DNA of 64,000 nt from Solwaraspora sp. WMMD406 (GTDB lineage Bacteria > Actinomycetota > Actinomycetes > Mycobacteriales > Micromonosporaceae): positions 5,054,001-5,118,000 of the forward strand of contig NZ_JARUBF010000001.1 of the NCBI RefSeq assembly GCF_029626025.1, written 5' to 3'. The notes under the pieces are model-generated. The model made no database searches, was not told where the DNA came from, and worked only from the letters and a program-made list of their open reading frames with translations. Below, piece after piece: positions 36,222 through 44,583 of the stretch (the stretch's first letter is position 1; every line of letters starts with the position of its first letter). The position numbers and the translations under genes are program-made.

Positions 36222-37028
36222 ATGACCGAGGAACGGGAGCTTCCCTCAGGCTCCAAGCTGGACACCACGGTTCCGCACTCGGCGCGGATCTGGAACTACT
36301 GGCTGGGCGGCAAGGACAACTTCGCGGTCGACCGGGCCGCCGGCGACGAGGTGATCGCCCACATCCCGGACATTCCGATCGGGGCCAAGGCCGAACGCGC
36401 GTTCCTCAAGCGGGTGGTCCGGTTCCTCGTCACCGACGCCGGCATCCGTCAGTTCCTCGACGTCGGCACCGGGCTGCCGTCGGCGGACAACACCCACGAG
36501 GTCGCGCAGTCCCTCGACCCGCGCTGCCGGGTGGTCTACATCGACAACGACCCGCTCGTCATGGCACACGCGCGGGCGCTGCTGACCAGTACGCCGGACG
36601 GCAGCTGCGACTACGTCGAAGCCGACCTGCGGCAGCCGGACTCGATCCTGGAGTCCGCGCGGCGGACGCTCGACCTCTCGCAGCCAATCGGGCTGATGCT
36701 CCTCGGCGTCGTCAACCACATCATGGACGACGAGGTGGCGTACGGCTCGGTCGCGCACCTGGTGCGTGCCATGCCCGCCGGCAGTTACCTGGTGCTCACC
36801 CACTCCACTGCGGAGATCCACGGTGAGCCGATGCTGCGGGTGATGCGGGAAACCACCGAGCGCGGCGGTACGCCGATCCGCGCGAGGACGAGGGTGGAGC
36901 TCGAAGGCTTCTTCGAGGGGTTGGACCTGCTGGAGCCCGGCGTCGTCACCTGCTCGCGGTGGCGGCCCGACCCGGATTCCGACGAGCCGGAGGTCTACCT
37001 TTTCGGCGGGGTCGGCCGGATCGGTTGA
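36222..37028 (+). CDS. DUF574 SAM-dependent methyltransferase, copy 1
   Basis: A 268-residue member of the actinobacterial DUF574 methyltransferase family. Diagnostic segments are ARIWNYWLGGKDNFAVDRAAG, FLDVGTGLPSADNTHEVAQ (SAM-binding GxG), VVYIDNDPLVMAHARALL, and PIGLMLLGVVNHIMDD. GAGGAAG lies 8 nt before ATG 36222. It directly follows the IS110 element. A second copy faces it on the other strand. DUF574 families are expanded in actinomycetes; substrates are unknown. Confidence 0.9.
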   Translation: MTEERELPSGSKLDTTVPHSARIWNYWLGGKDNFAVDRAAGDEVIAHIPDIPIGAKAERAFLKRVVRFLVTDAGIRQFLDVGTGLPSADNTHEVAQSLDPRCRVVYIDNDPLVMAHARALLTSTPDGSCDYVEADLRQPDSILESARRTLDLSQPIGLMLLGVVNHIMDDEVAYGSVAHLVRAMPAGSYLVLTHSTAEIHGEPMLRVMRETTERGGTPIRARTRVELEGFFEGLDLLEPGVVTCSRWRPDPDSDEPEVYLFGGVGRIG

Positions 37029-37155
37029 GCTGTCGCTGTCGGTCCCGACGCCGGTCGGCCATGACGCCGGTCGGTCCCGACGCCGGTCAGCTATGACGGC
37101 GGCCGGCCGGCCGGCCTCGATTGAGGTCTACGACCGGCCGCCACTCGTCACCTGG

Positions 37156-37983
37156 TCAGGGTTTGCGGGCGACCCCGCCGACGAAGGTGTAGTAGGTGTC
37201 GGTCTGGGCCGTCGGCTCCTCGTCCGGGTCGGTACGCCACTCCGGGACCGGCACCAAGCCCGGCTCCAGCAGCTGGAAGTCGCCGAAGTAGCCGAGGATC
37301 TCGTCGCGCTGGCGCCACCGGCCGGTGCCGAGCGTCTGGTTGAAGATCTTTTCCACGGTCAGCGCCTTCTTGGCGGCCTCCGGGTGCGCCTCGCCCGGGT
37401 TGTGGAAGTGCGAAACCACCATGAAGCTGCCGGACGGGACGGCGTCGCGGAAGGTCGCGGCGACACCGCTCGGGTCCTCGTCGTCGTTGATGTGATGCAG
37501 GATGGCGAAGAGCAGCAGCCCGACCGGCTGCGAGAAGTCGATCAGCGCTCGGACGTCGGGGTCGGCGAGGATCTGCTCGGGGTGGCGGGCGTCGGCCTGC
37601 ACGACCGTGGTGTACGGCGAGTTGCCGAGCAGCGCCCGGCCGTGTGCCAGCACCATCGGGTCGCTGTCGACGTAGGCGACCCGCACCTCGGGGTCGATCT
37701 GGTGGGCGATCTCGTGCACGTTGCCCTGGGTGGGCAGCCCGGATCCGATGTCGAGGAACTGGCGGATTCCTTCCTTGGCGACCAGGTGCCGGATCACCCG
37801 GCCCAGAAAGGCGCGGTTGGCCTTGCCGGCCGCCGGCCCGTCCGGGGTCACCTGCAGCGCCATCTGGGCAGCCTGCCGGTCGACCGCGAAGTTGTCCTTG
37901 CCGCCGAGAAAGTAGTCGTAGACCCGGGCCACGCTCGGCCGTGTGGTGTCCACTCCGACCGGTGCCCGTTCCTCGCTGCTCAT
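37156..37983 (-). CDS. DUF574 SAM-dependent methyltransferase, copy 2
   Basis: A 275-residue paralogue of the previous gene: ARVYDYFLGGKDNFAVDRQAA, IRQFLDIGSGLPTQGNVHEIA, VAYVDSDPMVLAHGRALL and PVGLLLFAILHHINDDED. It is convergent with copy 1 across a 127-bp gap that contains GACGCCGGTCGG-type short repeats and no clear terminator. Sequence divergence is clear, so it is not a recent duplicate. Confidence 0.9.
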   Translation of the reverse strand: MSSEERAPVGVDTTRPSVARVYDYFLGGKDNFAVDRQAAQMALQVTPDGPAAGKANRAFLGRVIRHLVAKEGIRQFLDIGSGLPTQGNVHEIAHQIDPEVRVAYVDSDPMVLAHGRALLGNSPYTTVVQADARHPEQILADPDVRALIDFSQPVGLLLFAILHHINDDEDPSGVAATFRDAVPSGSFMVVSHFHNPGEAHPEAAKKALTVEKIFNQTLGTGRWRQRDEILGYFGDFQLLEPGLVPVPEWRTDPDEEPTAQTDTYYTFVGGVARKP

Positions 37984-38091
37984 CGTCAGGACCTCCGGCT
38001 GTCGGGCTGGCGTACGGGCGCCAGCTGGGAGCGCTACCGGACCGCAGTCTAGAGGATCTGTGCCGGCTGGAACGTCCCACCCCGGTGGCGT

Positions 38092-38676
38092 TCAGGCGGC
38101 TGGCCGCAGGGCGTTGCGCACCCAGTGATCCACTGTGTCTGGATCGACTCCGGCGGCCATGATGGCCGCGACGGCCGGTCCTCGACCGTCTCTGAGCAGG
38201 CCCAGCAGGAGGTGCTCGGTGCCGATGTGCCGGTGCCGCAACCGCAGCGCCTCGCGCAGTGACAGTTCCAGGATCTTGCGGGCCTGTGGGGTGAAGGTGC
38301 CACCGGCGGTCCGTCGCCACCAGGGCCGCCGGGCCGGCTCCGGCGGCCGCAAGGCTCCCGCGCCGAACGTCCGCTCGACGGCGGCGCGTACCGAGTCGAG
38401 GTCGATGCCGATCTCGCGCAACGCGGCGGCGTCGGCCTCGCCGAGCGGTACGGTCGTCGGCTCGGCCGCCCGGGCCGCGTCCGCCGCCCGCGACCGCAGG
38501 TCGGCCAGGTCGGCGCCGGCGTCGCGCAGCACTCGTACGCAGAGGTCGTTCTCGTGGGCGAGCAGGGCGACGAGCAGGTGCTCGGCTCCGGCTCTCGGGT
38601 GTCGCAGCCGGTCGGCCTCGGCGCGGGCGGCACGTACCACCTGTCGGGCCTGGTCGGTGAACCGTTCGAACATCAT
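38092..38676 (-). CDS. Clp N-terminal-domain protein (ClpC/ClpA adaptor-like, no AAA domain)
   Basis: A 194-residue protein with two Clp_N repeats: FERFTDQARQVVRAARAEADRLRHPRAGAEHLLVALLAHE and FTPQARKILELSLREALRLRHRHIGTEHLLLGLLRDG. There is no ATPase domain. It overlaps the small HTH gene upstream (ATGA), a frequent actinobacterial pair. Proteins of this type may bind ClpC substrates or adaptors or inhibit ClpC; this is inference. It would be expressed from the operator-controlled promoter before the HTH gene. Confidence 0.88.
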   Translation of the reverse strand: MMFERFTDQARQVVRAARAEADRLRHPRAGAEHLLVALLAHENDLCVRVLRDAGADLADLRSRAADAARAAEPTTVPLGEADAAALREIGIDLDSVRAAVERTFGAGALRPPEPARRPWWRRTAGGTFTPQARKILELSLREALRLRHRHIGTEHLLLGLLRDGRGPAVAAIMAAGVDPDTVDHWVRNALRPAA

Positions 38677-38909
38677 GCCTCCCCGGACGGGCTGACCGCG
38701 GGTCGTCCCGCGTGTTTCTTGTGGACGGCTTGTCGGGTGACGTCGAGGATGTCGGCGATCTCCTGCCAGGACCATCCCTGGCGACGGGCGTTGTCGACCT
38801 GGATGGCCTCGAGGCTCTCCAGTAGCCGGCGCAGCGCGACGACCGCACGGAGGCCGACCAGCGGATCGGCGCTTCCGGCGGCGGCGGCGAGGTCCGTTGC
38901 CTGACTCAT
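38673..38909 (-). CDS. Small HTH regulator paired with Clp-N protein
   Basis: A 78-residue protein with a helix-turn-helix WSWQEIADILDVTRQAVHKKHAGR at residues 46-69. It begins at an ATG with no ribosome binding site, 6 nt after a -10 box, so it is probably leaderless. Two GTCAA-N6-TTGAC palindromes overlap its promoter, the probable autoregulatory sites. The stop overlaps the Clp_N gene start. Confidence 0.85.
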   Translation of the reverse strand: MSQATDLAAAAGSADPLVGLRAVVALRRLLESLEAIQVDNARRQGWSWQEIADILDVTRQAVHKKHAGRPAVSPSGEA

Positions 38910-38912
38910 CCC

Positions 38913-38956
38913 GTCAATCTACGTTGACAACCCGCGTCACGTCAACCTGAGTTGAC
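38913..38956 (-). promoter_or_regulatory. Leaderless promoter with two operators for the HTH/Clp-N operon
   Basis: GTCAATCTACGTTGAC (38913-38928) and GTCAACCTGAGTTGAC (38941-38956) are matching inverted repeats 28 bp apart. On the minus strand TTGACG (38945-38940), an 18-bp spacer and TAGATT (38921-38916) form a promoter, with the ATG 6 nt after the -10 box. One operator covers the -35 box and the other the -10 box. Confidence 0.65.
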
Positions 38957-39020
38957 AGCGGTCGGCTGTCCCCGGGTGTCCGGCGGTCGGTCCGGCGGCA
39001 ATCCGGCGGCTATCCGGCGG

Positions 39021-39695
39021 CTATCCGGCGGTCGGTCCGGCGGAGCCGAGCGACAGCACGCGGTCCACCGTCAGCTCGGCCAGGTCGTCGATGACCAGGG
39101 CGGCCCGCGCCAGCGCGTCCTCGGCCGGCGGGTAGTCCCGATGCGGCACGGCGACCACGACCATGCCGGCGTTGGCCGCCGAGCGCAGCCCGTTGCTGGA
39201 GTCCTCCACCGCCAGACACCGGTCGGTGGGCATCCCGAGACCCCGCGCCGAGACCTCGTACACCTCGGGGTCGGGTTTGCCGGCCCGGCACTCCTCGGTC
39301 GACACGCTCACCTGGAAGGCGTCGGTGATGCCGGCGCTGGCGAGCACCTGGTCGATCAGTTGGCGGGGCGACGAACTCGCCAACGCCAGCGGGAACCGGG
39401 CGGCGAGCCGGCGGACCGCCGCGACGGCTCCGGGGATCAACGGCAGGTCGGCGCGGTAGCGCTCGGCCATCCGGTCGATCACCTCCTGGGCGACCCGATC
39501 GGCGCCGCGACCGACGCCGAGATCGTCATCCAGATAGCGCGACCACTCTCCGGTGCTCATCCCCATCAGCCGGCTCTGGGTCTCCGGCAGCCACCGCCCG
39601 CCGGCCCGCGCGACGTAGTCGCGGCGGACCTCCTCCCACACGGGCTCGGTGTCGATGAGTACGCCATCCATGTCGAACACCACGGCGGAGATCAT
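39021..39695 (-). CDS. HAD-superfamily phosphatase (beta-phosphoglucomutase-like)
   Basis: A 224-residue HAD hydrolase. Motif I is VFDMDGVLIDTEP with the nucleophile and acid/base Asp pair, motif II LASSSPRQ, motif III the Lys in CRAGKPDPEVY, and motif IV AVEDSSNGLRSA. The helical cap with MGMSTGEWSRYL places it in the HAD-IA group of sugar-phosphate phosphatases and phosphoglucomutases. The start is ATG 39695 (MISAVVFDMDG) or 39701. It is divergent from the first universal stress protein gene. A run of CTATCCGGCGG repeats lies just after the stop. Confidence 0.85.
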   Translation of the reverse strand: MISAVVFDMDGVLIDTEPVWEEVRRDYVARAGGRWLPETQSRLMGMSTGEWSRYLDDDLGVGRGADRVAQEVIDRMAERYRADLPLIPGAVAAVRRLAARFPLALASSSPRQLIDQVLASAGITDAFQVSVSTEECRAGKPDPEVYEVSARGLGMPTDRCLAVEDSSNGLRSAANAGMVVVAVPHRDYPPAEDALARAALVIDDLAELTVDRVLSLGSAGPTAG

Positions 39696-39875
39696 GAACA
39701 CATCCTGCCTGGGCTGGGCGAATCGACACCGCGCGGGGTGGTCGCGGGCTAATCTCGAATCGAGCTCCCACTCGGTCGCGGCTCGTCGGTGTGGCGTACC
39801 ACATCGCCGGCCGCGCCACGCGTCACGCGCGGAGTCGCGCCACGCGACACGCGCAGAGTGCAGAAAGGGGCGACC

Positions 39876-40739
39876 ATGTCAGATCACCCCACGCCCGTAC
39901 GGGACCGGATCGCGGTCGGCGTCGACGACTCCGCGTCCGCCTGGGCCGCCGTCGCGTTGGCTGCCCGGGAAGCCGCCGTCCAGCACCGCCCGCTGCGACT
40001 GGTGCACGCGATGCACTGGACCGCCGACGCGCCGTCGACCGGCGCCGGCGACGACCGCCCCGACACCCAGCACCTCCTCGAAAAGGCGACCCGGCTCGTC
40101 GACGACGTCGCCCCCGACGTCGAGGTCAGCGTCGAGGTGTCGGAGAGCACACCCACCACCGCACTGCTGCGGGAATCCCGGATGGCGTCGCTCGTCGTGC
40201 TCGGCGACGGCGATCTCGCCCGATGGACCTGTCTGCCGCTGGACGCGCTCGCCGTGGAGGTCGCGGCCCGGGCGGACTGCAGTGTGCTGGTCGCGCGGGC
40301 CCCGGGCGGTCAGCGCCCCGATCCCGGCGGACCGGTGCTGGTCGGGGTGGACGGCTCGGCCGGGTCGGAACGGGCACTCGGACTCGCCTTCGACATGGCG
40401 GCCCAGCGCGGAAGCGAACTGACCGTCGTCCGGGCCTGGGAAAGCGAGCTGCGCTGGGCGGACACCTCGGCCGTCGCGCACGCCGAACTGACCGAGGCCG
40501 TGGCACCGTGGCAGGAGAAACACCCGGAGGTCACCGTACGGCTGCAGGTGGTCAACGGCGCGCCCGGACGGGTGCTCATCGACCGGTCGGCGGACGCCGG
40601 TGTGGTGGTCGTCGGTGCGCGCGGCGACCACCCGCTGCGGGTGCCGCTGGGCGCGGTCAGCCAGGCCGTGCTGCACCACGCCCGCTGCGCGACGGTGATC
40701 GTCCGGGAATGCGCCCCGCCGCCGGCCGTCGGCGACTGA
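39876..40739 (+). CDS. Universal stress protein, tandem Usp domains
   Basis: A 287-residue protein with two Usp domains. Domain 1 (IAVGVDDSASAWAAVALA) has a degenerate second motif (VVLGDGDLARW), so it may not bind ATP. Domain 2 (VLVGVDGSAGSERALGLAF) has the near-standard VVVGARGDHPLRVPLGAVSQAVLHHARCATVIVR. It is the first gene of the hypoxia-type island. AAAGGGGCGACC precedes the ATG. Confidence 0.88.
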   Translation: MSDHPTPVRDRIAVGVDDSASAWAAVALAAREAAVQHRPLRLVHAMHWTADAPSTGAGDDRPDTQHLLEKATRLVDDVAPDVEVSVEVSESTPTTALLRESRMASLVVLGDGDLARWTCLPLDALAVEVAARADCSVLVARAPGGQRPDPGGPVLVGVDGSAGSERALGLAFDMAAQRGSELTVVRAWESELRWADTSAVAHAELTEAVAPWQEKHPEVTVRLQVVNGAPGRVLIDRSADAGVVVVGARGDHPLRVPLGAVSQAVLHHARCATVIVRECAPPPAVGD

Positions 40740-40799
40740 CCTCCCGATCCGCCCGGCGACCGCCTGATCGGCCCCCCGGGAAACCAGCGGTCGGCCCCC

Positions 40800-40813
40800 G
40801 GGACCAACGGCCC
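40800..40813. promoter_or_regulatory. Candidate DevR/DosR-like box
   Basis: GGGACCAACGGCCC matches the known mycobacterial pattern GGGACTTTCGGCCC in 11 of 14 positions. It lies in the 291-bp gap between a universal stress gene and the winged-helix gene at 41031, rather far (217 bp) from the latter's start. The gap shows nothing else beyond a -10-like TATGAT at 41019. Confidence 0.35.
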
Positions 40814-41030
40814 ACGGCGGTCCCCGACCGGCCCGGCCGGCCGCCGCGCGTCGTCGACGGTCCTCGGCCCTGGTGGGCCTGGCTGCTGCGGGCCAGCAGG
40901 CTGGCCGGCTCCGGCCGCTCCACCGTGGCGAGAGGTCGCTGAGCGGCCGTCCGTACGGTCCGGCGGGGTAGGCGACGAGGTGTCACCGATGTGCACGATG
41001 TTCACGTATTGGTACTCATATGATTACCCT

Positions 41031-41522
41031 GTGACAACCCCCGACACCTTGCGCCTACCGGCCTGGACCTTGCTGACGAACCACGGGCACGTGCTGCTCG
41101 CCATCGCCCGCGACCCCCAGGCCCGGCTGCGGGACGTGGCGGCACGGGTCGGGATAACCGAACGGGCCGCGCACACCATCGTGGCCGACCTGGAGGAAGC
41201 CGGATATCTGACCCGACACCGGGTCGGCCGCCGCAACGAATACACCGTCGACCCGATGGTGCCGTTCCGGCATCCGGCCGAACGGGACCACCTAGTCGGC
41301 GAGCTGCTCGCGCTGTTCACCGACGTCGGCCCCCACGGCACAGCGGCCACCGCCACCGACGACTCCGCCCGCGCTGACGGCGGCGCCGGTGACCGGGGCG
41401 GCCAAGGCGGCCAGGCGCACGTCGTGACGGCAGGACCCCAGTCCCGCAACGGCGGGTCGTTCGCATCTGTGCCGCACCCCGCGCCAGGTATGGACTGGGT
41501 GCAGGTGCAGTCGAAGGAGTGA
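41031..41522 (+). CDS. Winged-helix regulator, leaderless
   Basis: A 163-residue protein whose first 90 residues form a MarR/ArsR-like winged helix (GHVLLAIARDPQARLRDVAARVGITERAAHTIVADLEEAGYL, wing TRHRVGRRNEYTVD). The C-terminal half is Gly/Ala-rich and looks unstructured. The GTG start lies 6 nt after TATGAT (41019-41024) with no ribosome binding site, so the mRNA is probably leaderless. It is followed after 5 bp by a universal stress gene and probably regulates the adjoining island genes. Confidence 0.8.
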   Translation: MTTPDTLRLPAWTLLTNHGHVLLAIARDPQARLRDVAARVGITERAAHTIVADLEEAGYLTRHRVGRRNEYTVDPMVPFRHPAERDHLVGELLALFTDVGPHGTAATATDDSARADGGAGDRGGQGGQAHVVTAGPQSRNGGSFASVPHPAPGMDWVQVQSKE

Positions 41523-41527
41523 GCACG

Positions 41528-41986
41528 ATGAACGCCAACCATCTGATCGTCGTCGGCATCGACGGCTCCGACGGAGCCCGCCGAGCGCTGGACTGGGCGG
41601 CCCAGGAGGCCGCGACCCGGGGCGGAACGCTGCGAGTGGTGACCGCGTGGCGCTGGGACTCCGGCACCGTGGTCAGCCCTGTCGAAGAACGCCAACGGGC
41701 CAACAAGCTGCTCGACCAGGAACTGGCCGCGTCGACCGCCCGACACGGCGCGGCGCTGCCGGTCGTCGGCGAGGTCCATGAGGGACGCGCCGCCGACGTG
41801 TTGACCCTCGCCGCCCGCTCCGCCGACCTGCTCGTGCTGGGCAGCCACGGACACAGCCGGCTGCACCACACCGTACTCGGCTCGGTCAGCGAGGAGTGCA
41901 TCCGCAAGGCGACCTGTCCGGTCGTGGTGATTCCCGTCCCCGCCCCGGCCACCCCGGCACCGGCCGGGGCCGTGGCCGTCGGCTGA
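41528..41986 (+). CDS. Universal stress protein, single domain
   Basis: A 152-residue Usp protein: IVVGIDGSDGARRALDWAAQEA at the start and LVLGSHGHSRLHHTVLGSVSEECIRKATCPVVVIP at the end, matching the ATP-binding G-x2-G-x9-G-S pattern. AAGGAG lies 8 nt before the ATG at 41528. It follows the winged-helix gene and precedes the truncated Usp gene by 17 bp in what looks like one operon leading to the PFL genes. Confidence 0.92.
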   Translation: MNANHLIVVGIDGSDGARRALDWAAQEAATRGGTLRVVTAWRWDSGTVVSPVEERQRANKLLDQELAASTARHGAALPVVGEVHEGRAADVLTLAARSADLLVLGSHGHSRLHHTVLGSVSEECIRKATCPVVVIPVPAPATPAPAGAVAVG

Positions 41987-42003
41987 CCCGAGTGGAGGAC
42001 GTC

Positions 42004-42333
42004 ATGACCAGCAGACCGATCGTGGTCGGCTACGACGGCTCGGCCAGCGCCGACGCCGCCGTCGACTGGGCGGTGGCCGAGGCCGTCCGCACCGGAACCC
42101 CGGTCCAGCTCGCCTACGCCTTCGAGTGGCTGACCGGTGCCGGCCCGATCATCCCCGGACCGGCCGACCGACCAACGGCACCGACGGCCGCCCGACGACC
42201 AACGGCACCAACTGCCGCCCGACGACCAACGGCACCACCAACGGCCCGACGGGCCGTGGGCCACGACCGCCCCGCCGAGCGTGATCACGCTCGGCACGGC
42301 CGCCTGAGCGCGGCCCGACTCGATGGAGGCTGA
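42004..42333 (+). pseudogene. Truncated universal stress protein gene
   Basis: The first 48 residues (IVVGYDGSASADAAVDWAVAEAVRTG and VQLAYAFEWLTGAGP) are a normal Usp N-terminus. After residue 50 the sequence collapses into three imperfect 27-bp repeats encoding PTAPTAARR units. The rest of the domain, including the ATP-binding GxxG motif, is missing. A 22-bp palindrome lies inside its 3' end. It overlaps the upstream region of the PFL gene. Probably a remnant that now serves mainly as the PFL promoter region. Confidence 0.65.
42274..42295. promoter_or_regulatory. 22-bp perfect palindrome upstream of PFL
   Basis: The palindrome has arms GCCGAGCGTGA and TCACGCTCGGC and a central GTGATCAC. It ends 42 bp before the pflB start. 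It may be an operator (the GTGA/TCAC core resembles Crp/Fnr-type half-sites) or a hairpin in the transcript from the upstream Usp genes. Confidence 0.5.
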
Positions 42334-42337
42334 CGTG

Positions 42338-44578
42338 ATGGCTGAACAGATCCGCGACCCGTGGCGGACGTTCCAGGGGCGGCACTGGCGGGACACGATC
42401 GACGTGGCGTCGTTCATCCAGCACAACTACACGCCGTACACCGGCGACGCCGGCTTCCTCGCCGGCCCCACCGCCCGGACCAGCGCGCTCTGGGACCAGC
42501 TCCGCGCGATGTTCGTCGAGGAACGCCGCCGGGGCGTCTACGACATCGACCAGAGCACACCGTCGACGATCACCGCCCACGCCCCCGGCTACATCGACCA
42601 GGACCGGGAACTGATCGTCGGGCTGCAGACCGACGCGCCGCTGCGGCGGGCGATCATGCCCGGTGGCGGTCTGCGGATGGTGGAGAACGCGCTGGACGCG
42701 TACGGCTACGAACCCGACCCGGTCGTACACCGGATCTTCTCCACCTACCGTAAGACCCACAACGACGCGGTCTTCGACGCCTACCCGGCGGACGTGCTGG
42801 CCGCCCGCCGCTCGCACATCGTCACCGGCCTGCCGGACGCGTACGGCCGGGGTCGGATCATCGGCGACTACCGGCGGTTGGCGCTCTACGGCGCCGACCG
42901 GCTGATCGCCGAACGGCGCGCCCACCGGGCCGCGTTGGACCAGCGTCCCTCCACCGACGACGTGATCCGCGACCGGGAGGAGCTGGCCGAGCAGATCCGC
43001 GCCCTGGGCGAACTGGTCCGGATGGCCGCGTCCTACGGGTTCGACGTCACCCGCCCAGCCGTCGACGGCCGGGAAGCGATCCAGTGGCTGTACTTCGCCT
43101 ACCTCGCCGCCACCAAGGAGCAGAACGGCGCGGCGATGTCGCTGGGCCGTACCGCCACGTTCGTCGACATCTACCTGCAGCGTGACATCGCCGAGGGCCG
43201 GCTGACCGAGATGGCCGCGCAGGAACTCGTCGACGACTTCGTGATCAAGCTGCGGATCATCCGGTTCCTGCGCACCCCCGAGTACGACCAGCTCTTCTCC
43301 GGCGACCCGACCTGGGTGACCGAGGCGCTGGGCGGCACCGGAACCGACGGTCGGACGCTGGTCACCCGTACCTCGTTCCGCTACCTGCAGACCCTGTACA
43401 ACCTGGGCCCGGCCCCGGAGCCCAACCTGACGGTGCTCTGGTCGCCGACCCTGCCCGACGGGTTCAAGCGGTTCTGCGCCCAGGTGTCGCTGGACACCAG
43501 CGCCATCCAGTACGAGAACGACGACACCCTGCGGTCCTGGTACGACGACGACACGGCAATCGCCTGCTGCGTGTCGGCGATGCGGGTCGGCCGCGACATG
43601 CAGTTCTTCGGCGCCCGCGCCAACCTGGCCAAGGCGCTGCTGTACGCCATCAACGGCGGCCGGGACGAGATCAGCGGCGAACAGGTCGCCCCGGCGACAC
43701 CGCCGGTCGGCGGCGAGATCCTCGACTACGACGAGGTGCTGGCCGCGTTCGACAAGACGATGGACTGGCTGGCCGCGACGTACGTGACCGCGCTCAACGT
43801 CATCCACCACATGCACGACAAGTACGCGTACGAGCGGCTGGAGATGGCGCTGCACGACTACCCGGTGCATCGCTTCCTGGCCTGCGGGATCGCGGGCCTG
43901 TCGGTGGCGGTGGACAGCCTGTCTGCGATCCGACACGCCCGGGTCAAGGTGTTGCGCGACGAGACCGGGCTGGTCGTCGACTACGCGGTCGACGGCGACT
44001 ACCCGAGCTTCGGCAACAACGACGACCGGGCTGACGAGATCGCGGTGTGGCTGGTCGAAACGTTCATGGCGAAGCTGCGCCGGCAGCCGGCCTACCGCGA
44101 CGCGGAGCACAGCCTGTCGGTGCTCACCATCACCTCCAACGTGGTGTACGGCAAGCACACCGGTCACACCCCGGACGGCCGGCGGGCCGGCGAACCGTTC
44201 GCACCGGGCGCGAATCCGATGAACGGTCGCGACCGGCACGGACTGGTCGCCGCGGCCCTGTCGGTGGCGAAGCTGCCGTACGACTGCGCGCGGGACGGGA
44301 TCTCGTTGACCACCACGGTCACCCCGGAGGGTCTGGGCCGCACCGCGCAGGAGCGGGTGACGAACCTGGTCGGCGTGTTGGACGGCTACACCGACGCCGG
44401 CGGGTTCCACCTCAACGTCAACGTGCTGGACCGGGCCACCCTGGAAGACGCGATGGAACACCCGGAGCGGTATCCGCAGCTGACGATCCGGGTCTCCGGG
44501 TACGCCGTCAACTTCGTGCGGCTCACCGCCGAACAGCAACGGGACGTGATCTCCCGGACCTTCCACACGGGGCTGTGA
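42338..44578 (+). CDS. pflB: Pyruvate formate-lyase (formate C-acetyltransferase)
   Basis: A 746-residue glycyl-radical enzyme converting pyruvate and CoA to formate and acetyl-CoA without oxygen. All key parts are present: the adjacent catalytic cysteines Cys410-Cys411 in [26 protein letters not shown], and the glycyl-radical site Gly721 in RVSGYAVNF near the C-terminus. The paired cysteines separate true PFL from diol dehydratase-type relatives. GGAGG lies 9 nt before ATG 42338. The activating enzyme gene follows after 5 bp. Context with DevS/DevR and stress proteins points to use under hypoxia. The enzyme is oxygen-labile, which is notable in a mainly aerobic lineage. Confidence 0.95.
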   Translation: MAEQIRDPWRTFQGRHWRDTIDVASFIQHNYTPYTGDAGFLAGPTARTSALWDQLRAMFVEERRRGVYDIDQSTPSTITAHAPGYIDQDRELIVGLQTDAPLRRAIMPGGGLRMVENALDAYGYEPDPVVHRIFSTYRKTHNDAVFDAYPADVLAARRSHIVTGLPDAYGRGRIIGDYRRLALYGADRLIAERRAHRAALDQRPSTDDVIRDREELAEQIRALGELVRMAASYGFDVTRPAVDGREAIQWLYFAYLAATKEQNGAAMSLGRTATFVDIYLQRDIAEGRLTEMAAQELVDDFVIKLRIIRFLRTPEYDQLFSGDPTWVTEALGGTGTDGRTLVTRTSFRYLQTLYNLGPAPEPNLTVLWSPTLPDGFKRFCAQVSLDTSAIQYENDDTLRSWYDDDTAIACCVSAMRVGRDMQFFGARANLAKALLYAINGGRDEISGEQVAPATPPVGGEILDYDEVLAAFDKTMDWLAATYVTALNVIHHMHDKYAYERLEMALHDYPVHRFLACGIAGLSVAVDSLSAIRHARVKVLRDETGLVVDYAVDGDYPSFGNNDDRADEIAVWLVETFMAKLRRQPAYRDAEHSLSVLTITSNVVYGKHTGHTPDGRRAGEPFAPGANPMNGRDRHGLVAAALSVAKLPYDCARDGISLTTTVTPEGLGRTAQERVTNLVGVLDGYTDAGGFHLNVNVLDRATLEDAMEHPERYPQLTIRVSGYAVNFVRLTAEQQRDVISRTFHTGL

Positions 44579-44583
44579 GCGCG

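Noticed and set aside
37029-37155. Short GACGCCGGTCGG repeats between the two DUF574 genes
   Set aside because: Degenerate and few; probably simple-sequence drift rather than a functional element.
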